DNA from: Gentiana macrophylla
Lineage: Eukaryota > Streptophyta > Magnoliopsida > Gentianales > Gentianaceae
Reading direction: 5' to 3'
Assembly: GCA_026214975.1 (NCBI GenBank)
Contig: JAOBSW010001132.1
Coordinates: forward strand, 62,001-126,000
DNA length: 64,000 nt
Shown here: piece after piece, positions 34,746 to 47,400 of the stretch
How positions within the stretch are numbered: position 1 is the first letter of the stretch
Layout of the letters: every line of letters starts with the position of its first letter
The notes under the pieces: model-generated
Seen by the model: the letters and a program-made list of their open reading frames with translations, nothing else
What the model was told of the DNA's origin: nothing
Database searches by the model: none
Program-made: the position numbers and the translations under genes

Positions 34746-36541
34746 TGTTAGGTGTTATGCCCGGAAGACAATTTTGTAATTGTTTTATTTAATGAATGAA
34801 TTGACATTATTATTCATATTTATAATTCTCATATTCACCGATATGACAATAGTATTTACACTACAGAAAACCCAAAAGTATATCGTTTATGTAATCAATT
34901 AACTCAGTGTATGGGATATACACGGGAGGATTGAGTTAGTGAATATGTACTTAAAATACAATTAGCACGTAGTGAAGTTAATCGAGAGTATCAGGTCTCT
35001 CCTTTAACGTGCTATTAATGCTCCCAGAACACAATAGGTGTGATTGTCTTATCCGGACTTTCGGTTAAGAGAACCTAGTGGGGCATTTATATGTGATAGA
35101 TATATCATATAGGGCTGGACCGATTTGATTTGAGTTCACGATATAATTCCGTAATCGAGAAGTCTTATCGAATCAATCGATGATCATATTTATGGATATA
35201 TCTTAATCCTGAGGTGATCATAGTCAACTGCTTGAATCAGTATGAGGTTTGACTTGACGGTTAAGGATTACACTGAGTCTGTGATCTGAATTACCCCATC
35301 TTCGCATTGTTCTGGATTGAGTGAGTAGTCTGTGTTATCACAGATACGGAATCCATTCCTTCCATTTATGGAAGTAGATAGACAGTTCCCTTATTTGTTA
35401 ATCCTAGAAAGCGATCGATAAATGCGAGTTCATATTACAACCGATTAGCTACCAGTGAGTTGTATGAATTAATTGATCACTAGGGGGCTAATGGTAAATA
35501 AGGATAAGAGGTTCTAAAAAGGGTTAACGGTAACTTCCCGATTTAGAATGAATAGCCTATGGAGGATTAATCCATATGTAATGATTATATCAATGGGCGC
35601 TTATTATCATTCTCGTGAGGAGATAAATATAATCTCATAATCGGAGGAGTGCAGTCACGGGATTATGGTGGCATATTCCTGTGATTGATTTATCGAATAT
35701 AATTATTCTGTTCGTAAGACAATTATTTATTTGATTTATCGGAGCCCCTGATTATTAGTCCATGGTCCCCGACGTGCCTCCAATATAGCATAGCTATTCT
35801 CGGACGTCGAATCCTAATAATATTAATTTAGTTCTTATTAGAAGTTAATTAAAACGATATGTGAATTAATTGTTTAGTGGACTATTAAATTAGTTGGGCT
35901 AAATAATTAAATATGTGTGTTTGGCCGAAAATCATAGTGACTAGGTCACAATGAAATTTTCGGCCAAGAGTGTTGCTTAGTCAACAAGAAATTAGTTTTC
36001 TTATGGATTAATAAGACATGTGCACAAAATATTTATTGGATAAATATTTATGGTAAGAAATAAAGATAAAGATTATTCTAGATTTGTTCTAGGATATTCT
36101 AGGAATATCTTTTATTTATTGGATTTATTTATTTGCAAAATAAAATCTTTGGAGGACAAGGATTACTCTCCTATATAAAGAGAGCTCTCCCAAGCCTAAA
36201 ACACACTAGAAATTTCGACTCTCCCTATAATTTAGAGAGAGATAATTTTCGGCCAAGGGGAAGTAAGGAGGAAAATCTTGGAGGTTTTCCGGGGAGCATA
36301 TCGGAAGGATTCGAGACGAGGATTTCCTTCCACCGGGTGTTGCTCGGATCACACGTGCGGAAGATTGTGGTGCTCTTCACACCATCCTTTATTCTTCCTA
36401 TTGCGGTTCTTCTACTTGGATTTTGAGATCCAAGAGGTATGTTCTACAACCCCCTTGTAGAGTAGATCTAGTTATTTTATTACGTGTAAATTATAGATAT
36501 AGATCCTTAAATCGCTTCCGTTGCGGATGGTATTACTAACA
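34746..36541 (+). repeat. 3' LTR of LARD copy C
   Basis: 1,796 bp, partner of 27073-28900, with TATA box TATATAAAG at 36172-36180. Short of the 5' copy mainly through a 30-40-bp deletion near 35910. Followed by target copy AAGTC (36542-36546). Confidence 0.93.
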
Positions 36542-36546
36542 AAGTC

Positions 36547-38000
36547 TTGAAGGCTCAAGAGAAATATCTCTTCCGAAAGAATAATCGCATGTATGATTAA
36601 TAAGTACAACGTTCTAGTTACTTCCCACTTTTAACGAAGTCGTTACTAGTCAATTTAAAACATACACTAGCAGTCTAGTACCCTATAGAGATATACAAAT
36701 TGTTGTAAATAAAATTGACAGAAAATAAATCCAAATTATACACTACTAATTGATTTTAGGAACTATAAACTAATGCATAGTCTATCCTACCATTCCAAAT
36801 ATTTAGTCTCACACCTCAGTGCCGTCTTAGGGTAGGTCAAAGAGGTGACGACTAAATTGAGAACAGCTCTCTCAATGATTAAATGGAATCGAACATCCAA
36901 TTTTAATCCTCGATTACCTTTCTTTTCAGCCTAGGCATTACCAAAAATACCCATAATGAGTGTGACCTACTATTTCAGATTTTTAGGTAGACCTCGAGTG
37001 TGCCGCCTTAGGGTCGGTCAGTGACCCGACGAGTACCCAAAATCCTATCCTTTCGGAGACCAAGCCTTGTATTTTGATAGCGGCGAAGGCCTTCTTTAGG
37101 GAGGCCGGTCCCAGGCCGGCACAAGGCGTCACCATTCTCTCACGTTGCTTGTGTCAACAGTAGAGGCCGTGGGGTCGGCTGTCGCCTTCCCCGCTCCCAC
37201 TCAATATTTTGAAAAAGTGGTGGGTTTACTGATTTCGTTTTTGGACTTGATGTATCTTTAAAGAACAATAAATCATGGGCCCGAATGGTGTCGGTTATGT
37301 GGGCTAGCCCACCCGACCTATTCGTTGGAACATATATGGCCGTCGGACGGATCAGGGCTAGGGGAGCTCCGTTGAGCCGTAGTCGCTCGTCGGATAGCTC
37401 AGCCTTGCCGGCCCCCCGTGCAATCCCCACACGTGGAGGGTTAAGTCGATCGAGCCGTGGCTCAGTTGACCACCCATCCATGGTTTGACCACTTTCGAAC
37501 CATATTCACCCATAATTGTTCAATCTCTTAACATCAAACTTTCACATAGACACTATGGACAAAAAACACAATCTCGTCGAGGTTTCGGGAAATTACTCCC
37601 TATGCTTTCACAAGGTGGGATTCACCGAGAGTACATCACCTAACCATGACGATTGACAAAACCCGGAATCCTCGGTTTCCCTAATTAGTTTATAATTAAT
37701 ATCATACAATTAATTAAAACTAATCGCGTGTTGTATACATGCCTAACTAATTCCTTGAATTAATTTCTACATGTATATGCATATGGAGTGGAATTCATGT
37801 TATGATGCCTGTCATGGCAATTTTCCGGTTCTACGCATACATCCTAAGCATACATACTAGTGCGGAAAATAAACATCAAGATGGACCGTTGGCACCCCCG
37901 TATCTAACCTATTAGAAAAAAAATAATTAAACCCTAACTAGGGTTTACTAGTTTCTAATCCAATCTGCTGCTGATCCGTTTCATCGATGATCGGGCATCC
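36547..38000 (-). other. Non-coding internal domain of LARD copy B, 5' part
   Basis: Continues copy B beyond the copy C insertion. It matches, inverted, copy C from about 30930 back to about 29640, including the GC-rich segment 37040-37490. Overlapping open frames on both strands at 37140-37488 reflect the GC-rich composition; I do not call a gene. The homology fades between 37930 and 38040. Confidence 0.7.
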
Positions 38001-38991
38001 AAACAAACTCTGATTGTCACTAAACTTTGTGGGCCTGTTCTTCACTCCTCCTGCTTCAATATGGACTGTTGGATCCGAGTTTCGATTGCGCAATTTTCTC
38101 CAGCAATCCGCCGATCCAACTGCTGCATCTGTTTATAACTGCTGCACAACAGTGTCTTCCCGGAGCCGATCGGGCATCTGTTTATAACTTGCCTAATTGA
38201 TGATAAGTCGTATATGAGTGTGTCTCTTTTATATGTTTTATTGTTTGTCAATGCCTTTTATTTATAGCCATGATTTCTTGATTTGGAATTTCGGTCCGTT
38301 GGCTATTTAATGCGGAGAATAATCCTTGATTCTTCTTTGATTTCATTCTCCCTGATTTCAGTGATCCGGATTTTCTTCAAACGTTCTTCATAAAATATGT
38401 CCTTGATTGATTCTGCATTAATTGCTTGATTTCCATATTTTCCACGTTTTGAATAAAACGTAGACAGTATACTTGACTTTGTTGTTGCTTCACTCGGATG
38501 TTTCTTAGCCGCTCCAGTGACTACTTTACTTATCTGCTGGTCACTGGGCTACTGTGGGCTACAATCAGTTAGCTGCTTCCTTTCTACTTGTGTTTCTTAA
38601 CTGATATTTGTAGAGCTGATAGAGCTTCACCTCACTGATCCTTATTTTGTGTGAGGTCAATGTACACCATTTTAAAATAGATTTCATCACTTGTAATGTA
38701 TATCTTAGACTTATCCAATGTCATCACAGACTTCCTGGGCTATAAGTATGTCCATAAAAATTTTCAGTTCATTGTGCTGGTACTTGGGTGTCTTCACTCA
38801 GCTGGTCTACTGGTCTTCATTTTACCGAGTTGTCCTTCCAGTCTAGTACAGTGCTTGTCTGACTGAACTTATACAAAATGTCAGAATATATCTAAAGTCT
38901 TATACAACCATTACTAACTCATTTAGACGTGTTTCAGGCTTGCTATAATAGCTAGTATGGCCATCATCAAAACAACAAAATGTTCCTAACA
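38000..38991 (-). repeat. 3' LTR of minus-strand SIRE element, truncated
   Basis: On the minus strand the LTR starts TGTTAGGAACATTTTG at 38991 and has a TATA box, TATAAATA, at 38259-38266. In the related plus-strand LTR about 850 bp follow the TATA box. Here fewer than about 260 bp do before LARD copy B sequence appears, so the LTR's distal end is lost. The left limit is approximate. Confidence 0.75.
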
Positions 38992-39007
38992 ATTTCCCCC
39001 TTTTTGA
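38992..39007 (-). other. Polypurine tract of minus-strand SIRE element
   Basis: Minus strand reads CAAAAAGGGGGAAAT directly before the LTR start at 38991, matching the PPTs at 942-955 and 60845-60860. Confidence 0.88.
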
Positions 39008-39136
39008 TAATGCCAAAACCCTCATAAGCCTGAATATAAGTGCAATATTTTTTTTATATAATAACAAGAATAAAACTTAGAAGTTTTATTCATCCATAAA
39101 GGGCATAAAGATTCAAACATAATAACATTATTACAA

Positions 39137-40363
39137 CTACAAGTTTCTCAGATTTTCCTTGTACCTCTTGAACTTTGTAGTTTGGATCCCTTCCATATCT
39201 GACCAATTAATCTCTGGAAACTTCCATTTCCAATTCTCCAATGCAGTGTTATATGAGAGTGCCACAAACACTTTTCTGTCAAAACGTATGTTGAAGTCAG
39301 GCATAGTCTCATGTGCTTGTGGTTCTCTAAAGTATCTTTCCAATCTTGCTTTGGCTTCAACAATGTGTGAATCTGCCATATTCAGATCCTTGTACATAAC
39401 CCATTGCTGTTGGGATGTTAATCTAGACATCGGTTTGAAAAACTTAACTAGATTATTGAATTCCTCTTGTTCTTCAGCAGTTAATTCCTCAGGCCCCTTT
39501 GCCGAGAATGGCACGAATTGGTTTGGTCTGCAACTAGAGCCAAGTGATCCCTCAGTTGTTTCCTATCTCTAACTATATACTGCCTTTTCAACTCATTGTA
39601 CATCATGGACATGTCAACTCTCAGATCATCATCTTGATAACTGAGCCAATCCGCCTATGCTGCATCTTGTGACATGTTTCTTTAATATGCACGATCTTGA
39701 ACTTGATAGAATTCTCTCACACATCTTACCACTTTAGCTTTCCTTTCCTGTTTGTTTTTGAATATAGGAAAGTGTCTTTTGTAGCATGTGTGTCTTCCAG
39801 TAGAGTATCTTTCACCAGTTTTTTTTATTGTCTTTGACTACATCCACTGCTTCTGTTGGTGCTGGATCTGAGTTGATTGCTTCTAGGCCTTTGTTGATGG
39901 AACTGGAAATGGTAGGCTAAGACAAGGCTCATTTCTGGTTCTTTCCCTTTCAGCCAAAGCTCTTTTTTGTTGTTCTTCAGCCTCAGTCCTGATTCTCACT
40001 TCTTTATCACTTGCTTTGAGCTGTTCATTTGTAAAGTGTGGTGGTCTAGAGGTAGATCCTTCAGGCTTATCCTTTCCTTCCCTATTTTTGGCATCATCTC
40101 TAGGGAGTTGGTGTAGGATACTGTTGCTAGTCTCTGGAGTAGAGAGAAGACTATCCAATTTTCCGTCTATTAAAGTAAAACTGTCATCATGTGTGTTCAA
40201 TTTTTCTGTCATGGGGTTGAGTCAATTTGCCATGGCCCTAGTCAAATCAACCAATTCATTTGTAACATACTATCTGAGACCTGTGATTCTATTTGTGAGG
40301 TTTGTGTTCATCTAAGTTATGAGTGTAGTCTGCTGCCTGATAACATTATTTTGCACGTCAATG
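39137..40363 (-). pseudogene. SIRE envelope-like ORF, C-terminal half (minus strand)
   Basis: Continues the envelope-like ORF of the minus-strand SIRE element whose N-terminal part is at 62547-64000; the two halves are separated by the plus-strand SIRE element. Readable pieces are a coiled-coil-like segment ending at 40212-39883 (MTEKLNTHDDSFTLIDGKLD, then a charged region) and a C-terminal segment, 39514-39137, with LTAEEQEEFNNLVKFFKPM and WKWKFPEINW. Stops lie between them (39515-39882) and several TAG/TGA codons precede 40212. The C-terminal WKWKFPEINW resembles WKWWKEVNPHIDF in the plus-strand element, supporting common descent. Broken; function of the class is unproven. Confidence 0.75.
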
Positions 40364-42008
40364 TGTTGGACTTATTTTAAGTTTTAGTGATGAGTGTCAG
40401 ACTAGCTGTTATAAAGCAAAGGGAAAAAGATGTCTAGATCAAATGTATAGGCTTATTAGAGTTTGATCTTTGTATAGGTTTGATCAAACAAACACTGTAA
40501 ATGGTCAGTGACTTTCATCTGCAGACCTGTCTAGGTCAGTAGGGTACCTGAGTCAGTAGACTAGTTTAGGGACCTGCTGAAGACTAAAGGCTGAGGGCTC
40601 AAACTCAGTTATTAAAGGCTAAGGGATCAAACTTAGTATTTAAAGTCAGGGATATGAAATTAGAATTTAGGGAAGTCTGTGATGACCTAAATTGGTTGCA
40701 TATACCTTGTGTACAAGGTCTAAGTTCCTTAAGTTAAGTGGTGATTGGAACATAGTTATGATAAAAATGGTGTAATCTAACTTAATAATTAAAAAGTTAG
40801 ATATAAGAGAAGTCAGCTGCAGTGTTTTATAAACATAGCAACCTTGGATCAGCTGACTGATATGTATTTTAGCAGACTTACATTCACAGGAACCTACTGA
40901 ACATATATCTCGATTTAATCAAAGGTTACATTGGAAGATTTCAAGGAAAATGACATATAACAACTCTTGAATTTGTCAATAAATCAATGGCTAAGATTAA
41001 AGGGACGTTGGAAAGAAACAAAGGTTTATCCAATAGATACAAGTCAAAGGGTGGACAGTCTGAAAACTGTCAAAAAATGAACTGACAGTCTGAGTACTAT
41101 GTACAGGGACATAAAGCAAAGTCAAGATAGGACAAATTTGAAACGGCTATGTTTTGAATTTCAAACTTGAGAGAAAAATAACAATTAATCTTGAGCTTCT
41201 GATTCTTATCAAGAAATCACTCTACTGACCTTATTGAGCCAAAAGCTACTGATTAAGTAAATTCTTCAAGTGTAACCTGCTATCAAGTTACATCAAGTAC
41301 ACACACTAGAAGACATCAAGTTGCTGATCATTTCATCATCAAGCTGCTAACTGTTGAATCATTTACTTGATTCAAACATTACTTTACAAGAAACCTGCTA
41401 AAGACAGTGAAGCATCTTTGTGTGTCAAGAACTGTTGTTTATGGTGGAGCTGGTGAAGAGGCAATCCTACCCTTCAAGGACCAGTGGAAGACTTTGGAGC
41501 AGCAATCCTAGTTGTTCCAAGTGTTCAGTTTGTGGAGCCATAGTTATTGGTGAAGGACAAACAACTTAGGGATTTTTGTAATTGGAACCTCAAAGATCTC
41601 TAGTGAATTACCTCCAACATCACAAGAGAAGAGTGGACTGACAGGATTACACCACCTGGAACCACTATAAAATCTGCCTACTTACTTTCTGCATTTATAT
41701 TCTATATTTAGTATATTTAGCACATCAATCCACTGAAACTAGCAACTGAATGACACACTTATACTACTCAGTATCTAATACTTGGTATCATATTTTAACA
41801 ACAAGTGATAAGGCTTAATTTGAATATATTCCGCTGCCACAAATTCAGTAAAATCAACAAACAAATGAGACTCACTGAGTGTCGGTGAGACTATTGAGCA
41901 ATCTCAGCATTTGTGATGTTCTTTGAGTTTGTTAACTCCAAAAGTTTTAAGTGTTAAGTTTATTCACCCCCCTCTAAACTTAACCAAAGCCTTTTCAAGG
42001 GACCAACA
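40364..42008 (+). repeat. 5' LTR of plus-strand SIRE element, TATA region deleted
   Basis: 1,645 bp. It matches the 3' LTR closely but lacks a segment of about 63 bp at the junction near 41166 that in the 3' LTR (61666-61728) contains CTATAAATAG. The normal core promoter is therefore missing from this copy. Confidence 0.9.
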
Positions 42009-42010
42009 AT

Positions 42011-42022
42011 TGGTATCAGAGC
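42011..42022 (+). other. Primer binding site, initiator tRNA-Met
   Basis: TGGTATCAGAGC, two bases after the 5' LTR end. Confidence 0.93.
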
Positions 42023-42113
42023 GGTGCTTCTGTTCTGAAGTAATCCTACTTGTTGTGCTTGTGAAAATACTTTGAAAACTTTTTCAAATTTCTGATTTTC
42101 AAAGCTTTGCATC

Positions 42114-44413
42114 ATGGATAACAATCAGTATGCTAGAAAAATGTTGATGTGTTCTTAGATTGTTTTGATGAGTAAAAACATTGTATGTAGGCTTTTCTAG
42201 CTGCAACACATGATGAGATAATAGATGTGCTGACTGATGGACCACTGGAAATTACAAAGGCAATAACTATAGATGGTCAAACACAGTACATTCCAAAACC
42301 AAAAAAAGAATGGAATGTTGAAGATAGAAAAAGAGTAAACCTCAACAATATTGCTATTGATATCATATACAGTACTTTGGATAGCAATATGTACATGAAA
42401 GTGAAAGATTGCAACACTGCAAAAGAACTTTGGGATAAGTTGCAATTAATCTATGAAGGCACTGATGCAATCAAGAAGAACAAAATCAGTGTGGCAAAGA
42501 AGAAGATCCAAGAGTTCAAAATGAAACCAAATGAAACTATAGAACAAATGGAGTCAAGATTCAATGCAATCATGGATGAACTCACCCTACTGAGTGTAAA
42601 GTATTCAAAAGAAGAAATAAACTCAAAAATTCTAGAAGCTTTACCTGCAAAAGAAGTTTGGGAGATGAAGGTGACTGCCATAGAATAGTTGAGAAGTTTA
42701 CATGAAGAGGACACATTCAAATTATTTTTAGATCTCAAGGCTTATGAATTCATTAAGAAACTTGTACCTAAGACTGAAAAAGAAGAACCAAAGACCACTG
42801 AATTGGCTGCTACACATCAAGAAGAAACATCAGGAGCTCAAGATGATCTACTGGATGAGATGCAAGAACAGATTGCCCTACTGAGCAAGAAAATCATGAT
42901 GATGAAAAATGGAAGGGGTTCTCCAAGGAATTTCACAAAGAAGTTTGGTGAAAAGAAGAAGGAAGAATCCAAGAAAGACAATGATTACGTGTGCTATCAA
43001 TGCAAGAAACCAGGACACTTCAAACCTGACTGTCCTGAACTAAAACAGAAGAAGGAACCTGGTTATCTTTGCTTCAACTGCAAGAAGCCTGGACATTTTA
43101 GACATGATTGTCCAGACCTACTGAAGAACAAAAGTCAACAAAGAAGATCTGGCAAGAAGGCTATGGTTGCTGAAGATGAATCAGGATATGAAGTAGAATC
43201 AGAAAAAGGAAATGAATCTGATGATACTGGACTTGTTGCTAATATGGATGATTATGCTTTAATGGAAAATATGGATGAAACAGAGGAGGTAAACAATTTT
43301 GTATCTATAAGCACTCCTGCTGAAAGTGATTGTGAATCAACTTGTGGATCAAATCCTAAAAATTCAAACAATGAAGAAACTTTGGATGCAATCCTTAATC
43401 AACAGAGGATAATACAATCTGGTTATGAGATTGTGAAGGCTGAAAAAGAAGCTCTTCAAACAGAAGTTGGAAGATTAAAAGCTGAATTAAGAATTCTCAA
43501 GGGTAAGGAAAAGGAGTTTGGACAGAATCAACACAAGTCTGATGTATATTCAGTAGCTGTTGAATCTGCTGAACAATCTTGTTCCTCCACTACATTCAAA
43601 TCTGGAAAGCCTTAGGGTGATAGAACATGCCTTGGATTTGGAACTCAGCAATCTAATCAGAGGGGATCCAGTAAGGTTACTGAACCTAGTACCAGAATTG
43701 GTCCTAAGTTTGTGCCTACACAAGATCCAACTCCCAAAAAGGTTGTTGAGGCAGTGAAGCCTACTGAGAAAACTTCAAGGAAGCAAAATCAGAAGTCAAA
43801 AAGGTCAACAGCACCTAACAAAAAGAATAAATCTAAAAGTAGGACTGCAATACCTTCTAGACCAGCTGATAGCAGACCTGCTACCAAGTCTGCTGGACCA
43901 CAAAAAGGCAAAAATCTGAAATATTCCAAGGATAAGAATCCTAAACCTAAAAATGTCAATCATTCTAGGGATACTTATCTCAGGGGGAAAGGTAGATTAT
44001 TCCCTTCTGATGATGATTGGAATATTCCTGCTCCTACTGTTAGAAACAACAGATATAACCATGCTGCTAGGGTAAAACCTCAGCAATGGAATCAACAGAG
44101 GACTCAGCAGAGGATTTATAGAAGACCTCAGCAGACTTCACATTACAGGGCTGTTCCTAACAGGCATCAAACCTATGGTTATGCTGGTGCTTCTAACTAT
44201 AGAAATCACTCTAAACAACATTACATACCAAAAGGCCAGAAATCATATATGTGTCCTACACCACCAAATGTTAGACCTAATGGATGTGTAGAATACATGT
44301 ATGAACAAAAGTATGACACTTTTCAAAGAAGACCTTATGGAAACTTGCCAAGGGTCATGCTTACCACTGACCACCATGGACCCAAACAGTTTTGGGCACC
44401 TAAAGTACATTAA
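42114..44413 (+). pseudogene. SIRE gag
   Basis: Gag of the plus-strand SIRE element. An ATG at 42114 (MDNNQYARKM) meets a stop after 14 codons; the gag core resumes at about 42193 with FLAATHDEIIDVLTDGP in another frame, so the N-terminal region is shortened and shifted. The UBN2-like core runs to about 42688 (NTAKELWDKLQLIYEGT). It is followed by two CCHC knuckles, CYQCKKPGHFKPDC and CFNCKKPGHFRHDC (C-x2-C-x4-H-x4-C), at about 42990-43115, a charged region with a coiled coil (KAEKEALQTEVGRLKAEL) and a long basic tail. TAG at 42686 and 43613 interrupt an otherwise constant frame; TAA at 44411 ends it. In a live element gag forms the particle and its knuckles bind RNA. Confidence 0.92.
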
Positions 44414-44417
44414 CTTT

Positions 44418-47400
44418 GTTTTGTAGGGTGTCTGGTACTTTGACAGTGGATGTTCCAGACATATGACAAAGAATAAGCACTGTTTGTCAAACTATGTGGA
44501 AAATGATGGTCCAAGAGTGAATTTTGGAAATAAGAACACACCAGGATACACAAGAGGATATGGTACACTTGTGAGAAATGGATTAACAATCAAGAATGTT
44601 GCATTTGTGGAAGGACTGGACTACAACATACTGAGCACTGGACAGTTCTTTGACATGGGTTACAAGGTCACTTTTGACAAGGTCACCTGTATTGTCATTA
44701 GTGAAAGAGGTGATCAAGTTGTGTTGGCTTGAAGAAGACAACAAAACATGTATGTTGTGGATTGGACTACTGCTGTTCCAGAAACTTGCCTAATTGTGCA
44801 TACCAAGTCAAAAATCAATTGGTTGTGGCATAAGAAGTTAAATCATCTGAATTTTGATGATATCAATCAATTGGTGAAGAAGAAACTGGTGATTGGTTTA
44901 CCTGAGATCACATTCAAAAATGATGCTATATGTGATGCTTGTCAGCAAGGTAAATAGACAAAATCAAGCTTCAAGTCAAAGACTAAGCAGTCAACAAAAA
45001 GAGTTTTGGAGCTGATGCACATGGATCTATTTGGACCAGTAACTCCAACAAGTGTGACAGGAAAGAAATACACTCTAGTAGTTGTGGATGATTATTCAAG
45101 ATACACTTGGGTAGTATTCATGAACAAGAAAAGTGAAACACTTCAAATGATGCCTGAACTTTTGAAAAGATTGCAAAATGAGAAAAGTTTGACAGTAGTG
45201 AAGATCGGATCGAGACAAAGTCATTGAATTTCTCAATAAAGTTATAAGAGAATCTTGTGAGAGCGAATGGTGTGCTACACCAACTGGCTGCTGCTGGTAC
45301 ACCTCAGCAAAATGGGGTTGCCGAAAGAAGAAACAGAACTTTAAAAGAAGCAGGAAGAACTATGATTTGTGAAGCATTATTACCTGAAAGATATTGGGCT
45401 GAAGCAGTCAATACAGCTTGCTATACACAAATTAGGACCTCAGTGAACAAGAAGCTGGTAAAGACACCTTATGAGATTTGGAATGGAAGGAAACCTAATA
45501 TATCTTATTTCCATCCATTTGGAAGAAAATATTTTATATTAAATCATAAGGAGCAATTCAAGACATTCCAACCAAAATCAGATGAAGGAATCTTATTAGG
45601 ATATTGTTATGTCAGCAAGGCATTCAGGGTACTAAATAAAAGAACACTGAAACATGAAGAAACAATACATGTTGTATTTGTTGAACCTAAGTTCACTGGA
45701 ATGGAAGATGAAGCTTCAGAACTTGCTGAGAATCAACAAGTCACTGATCCAGAATGTGTTGATGTTTTAGAAAGGATAAATGAGTCAAAAGTTTTCGACT
45801 CGCTTCTGCTAAACACCTGCTTTGGTAACACTCATCGATGCAACAATCGAGAGGCGGTTCAAGGATCTGCTGAACCCTTGTCAAGTAGTAACATGCAGAC
45901 CCATGAAGATGATGTTCCTGAGAATCAATCTAACCAAAATCCTCAATGGTTAAGGGATCACCCGGCTGAGCAAGTTATTGGCAATATACAGCAAGGTGTA
46001 AGGACTAGAAGACAATTAGAAGCAATGTTCACTTGTTTTCTATCTCAAATAGAACCTAAAGTTGTTGAAGAAGCAATATCAGATCCAGATTGGATAATTG
46101 CTATGCAAGAAGAACTGAATGAATTTGAAAGAAATCATGTTTGGACACTAGTGGAAAGGCCTAATCATGCAAATACAATTGGTGCCAAATGGGTATACAG
46201 AAACAAATTGGATGAATCTGGTACCATTGTAAGGAATAAGGCCAGACTAGTAGCAAAAGGCTATTCTCAAGCAGAAGGAATAGATTTTGATGAAACATAG
46301 CCCCTGTTGCAAGATTGGAAGCTATAAGATTATTCTTGGCATATGCTGCTTACAAAAACTTCAATGTATATCAGATGCATGTCAAGAGTGCATTTTTGAA
46401 TGGCATTCTGGAAGAGGAGGTCTATGATCAGCAACCTCCTGGTTTTGAAGTTAAAGATCAAGAAGATAAAGTGTATAGACTCAATAAAGCACTTTATGGT
46501 TTGAAACAAGCACCAAGAGCATGGTATGAGACCCTATCTCAATTCTTGGTGGACAATGGTTTTACCAAAGGTACCATTGACAAGACTCTTTTCAGAATCA
46601 ATGAAGGAGACAGCACCCTGCTGGTATAGATTTATGTTGATGACATAATTTTTGGTTGTGAAAATGAATTACTATGTGAGAAGTTTGCTAATCTGATGAA
46701 AAGTAAATTCCAAATGAGTATGATGGGAGAAATGAACTATTTCTTGGGATTACAAGTCAAACAGATGAAAGATGGAATCTTCATTCATCAAACCAAGTGT
46801 ACCAAGGAGCTACTGAAAAAATTTGGTATGGAAAATAGCACCAAGGTATCAACTCCTATGAGTACAAACATTAGATTGGATGAAGACAAGGAAAGCAAAG
46901 ATGTTGATCAGACTTTATACATAAGGAAGATAGGCAGTCTGTTGTACCTTACTGCCAGCAGACCTGATATATCCTTTGCTGTAGGTGTTTGTGCAAGATT
47001 TCAATCAAAACCTAAGGAAAGTCATCTAGCTATAGTCAAAAGTATTCTCAAATATCTAAAAGAGACTTTGGATGTAGGAATATGGTATACAAAAGATGGA
47101 AGCTTCAAGGTTATATCCTACTCAGATTCTGATTATGCTGGATGCAAGATTGATAGAAAAAGCGCCACATGAACCTGTCAATTGATGGGAAATAGACTTG
47201 TTTCCTGGTTTTGCAAGAAAGAGAATTCAATATCAACCTCCACTGCTGAGGCTGAATACATTGCTGCTGGAAGTTGCTGTGCACAAATACATTGGTTAAG
47301 ACAACAGTTAAGGGATTATGGAATTGAAGAAAGATAAATTCCCATAATGTGTGACAACACAAGTGCAATTGCAATCACAGAATACCCTGTTTTGCACTCA

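Larger units (their letters stand above)
27073..36541 (+). mobile_element. LARD copy C: complete coding-poor LTR retrotransposon
   Basis: A complete 9.47-kb element with LTRs at 27073-28900 and 34746-36541, a PBS at 28902 and a 5-bp target duplication AAGTC. The LTRs look very similar by eye (a few percent differences plus one 30-40-bp deletion in the 3' LTR near 35910 between short ATATGTG repeats), so this is a fairly recent insertion. LTR starts TGTTAGGTGTTATGCCCG, PBS GTGGTATCAGAGC and PPT-like AAGTGTGAGA all have Angela-type Copia form. The 5.8-kb internal domain has no gag or pol. Mobilisation would need proteins from a related autonomous element. Confidence 0.92.
22066..38000 (-). mobile_element. 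LARD copy B: coding-poor Copia-derived element
   Basis: Minus-strand element with 3' LTR at 22066-23775, then internal domain at 23776-27067 and 36547 to about 38000. It was entered by copy C of the same family (27073-36541), which duplicated AAGTC (27068-27072 and 36542-36546). Copy B keeps more of the 5' internal region than copy A, including a GC-rich segment at 37040-37490 shared with copy C. Its 5' LTR and PBS are absent: near 38000 the sequence passes into the LTR of a minus-strand SIRE element. The exact right boundary is uncertain by about 150 bp. Confidence 0.8.

Noticed and set aside
37140..37488. Overlapping opposite-strand frames of 113 and 67 codons
   Set aside because: GC-rich non-coding LARD sequence; the matching interval in copy C has stops. 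Kept only as a finding on shared sequence.
42451..42738. Minus-strand frames across the SIRE gag and pol (also 47111-47374 and 45096-45302)
   Set aside because: Antisense shadows of clear Copia domains on the plus strand.
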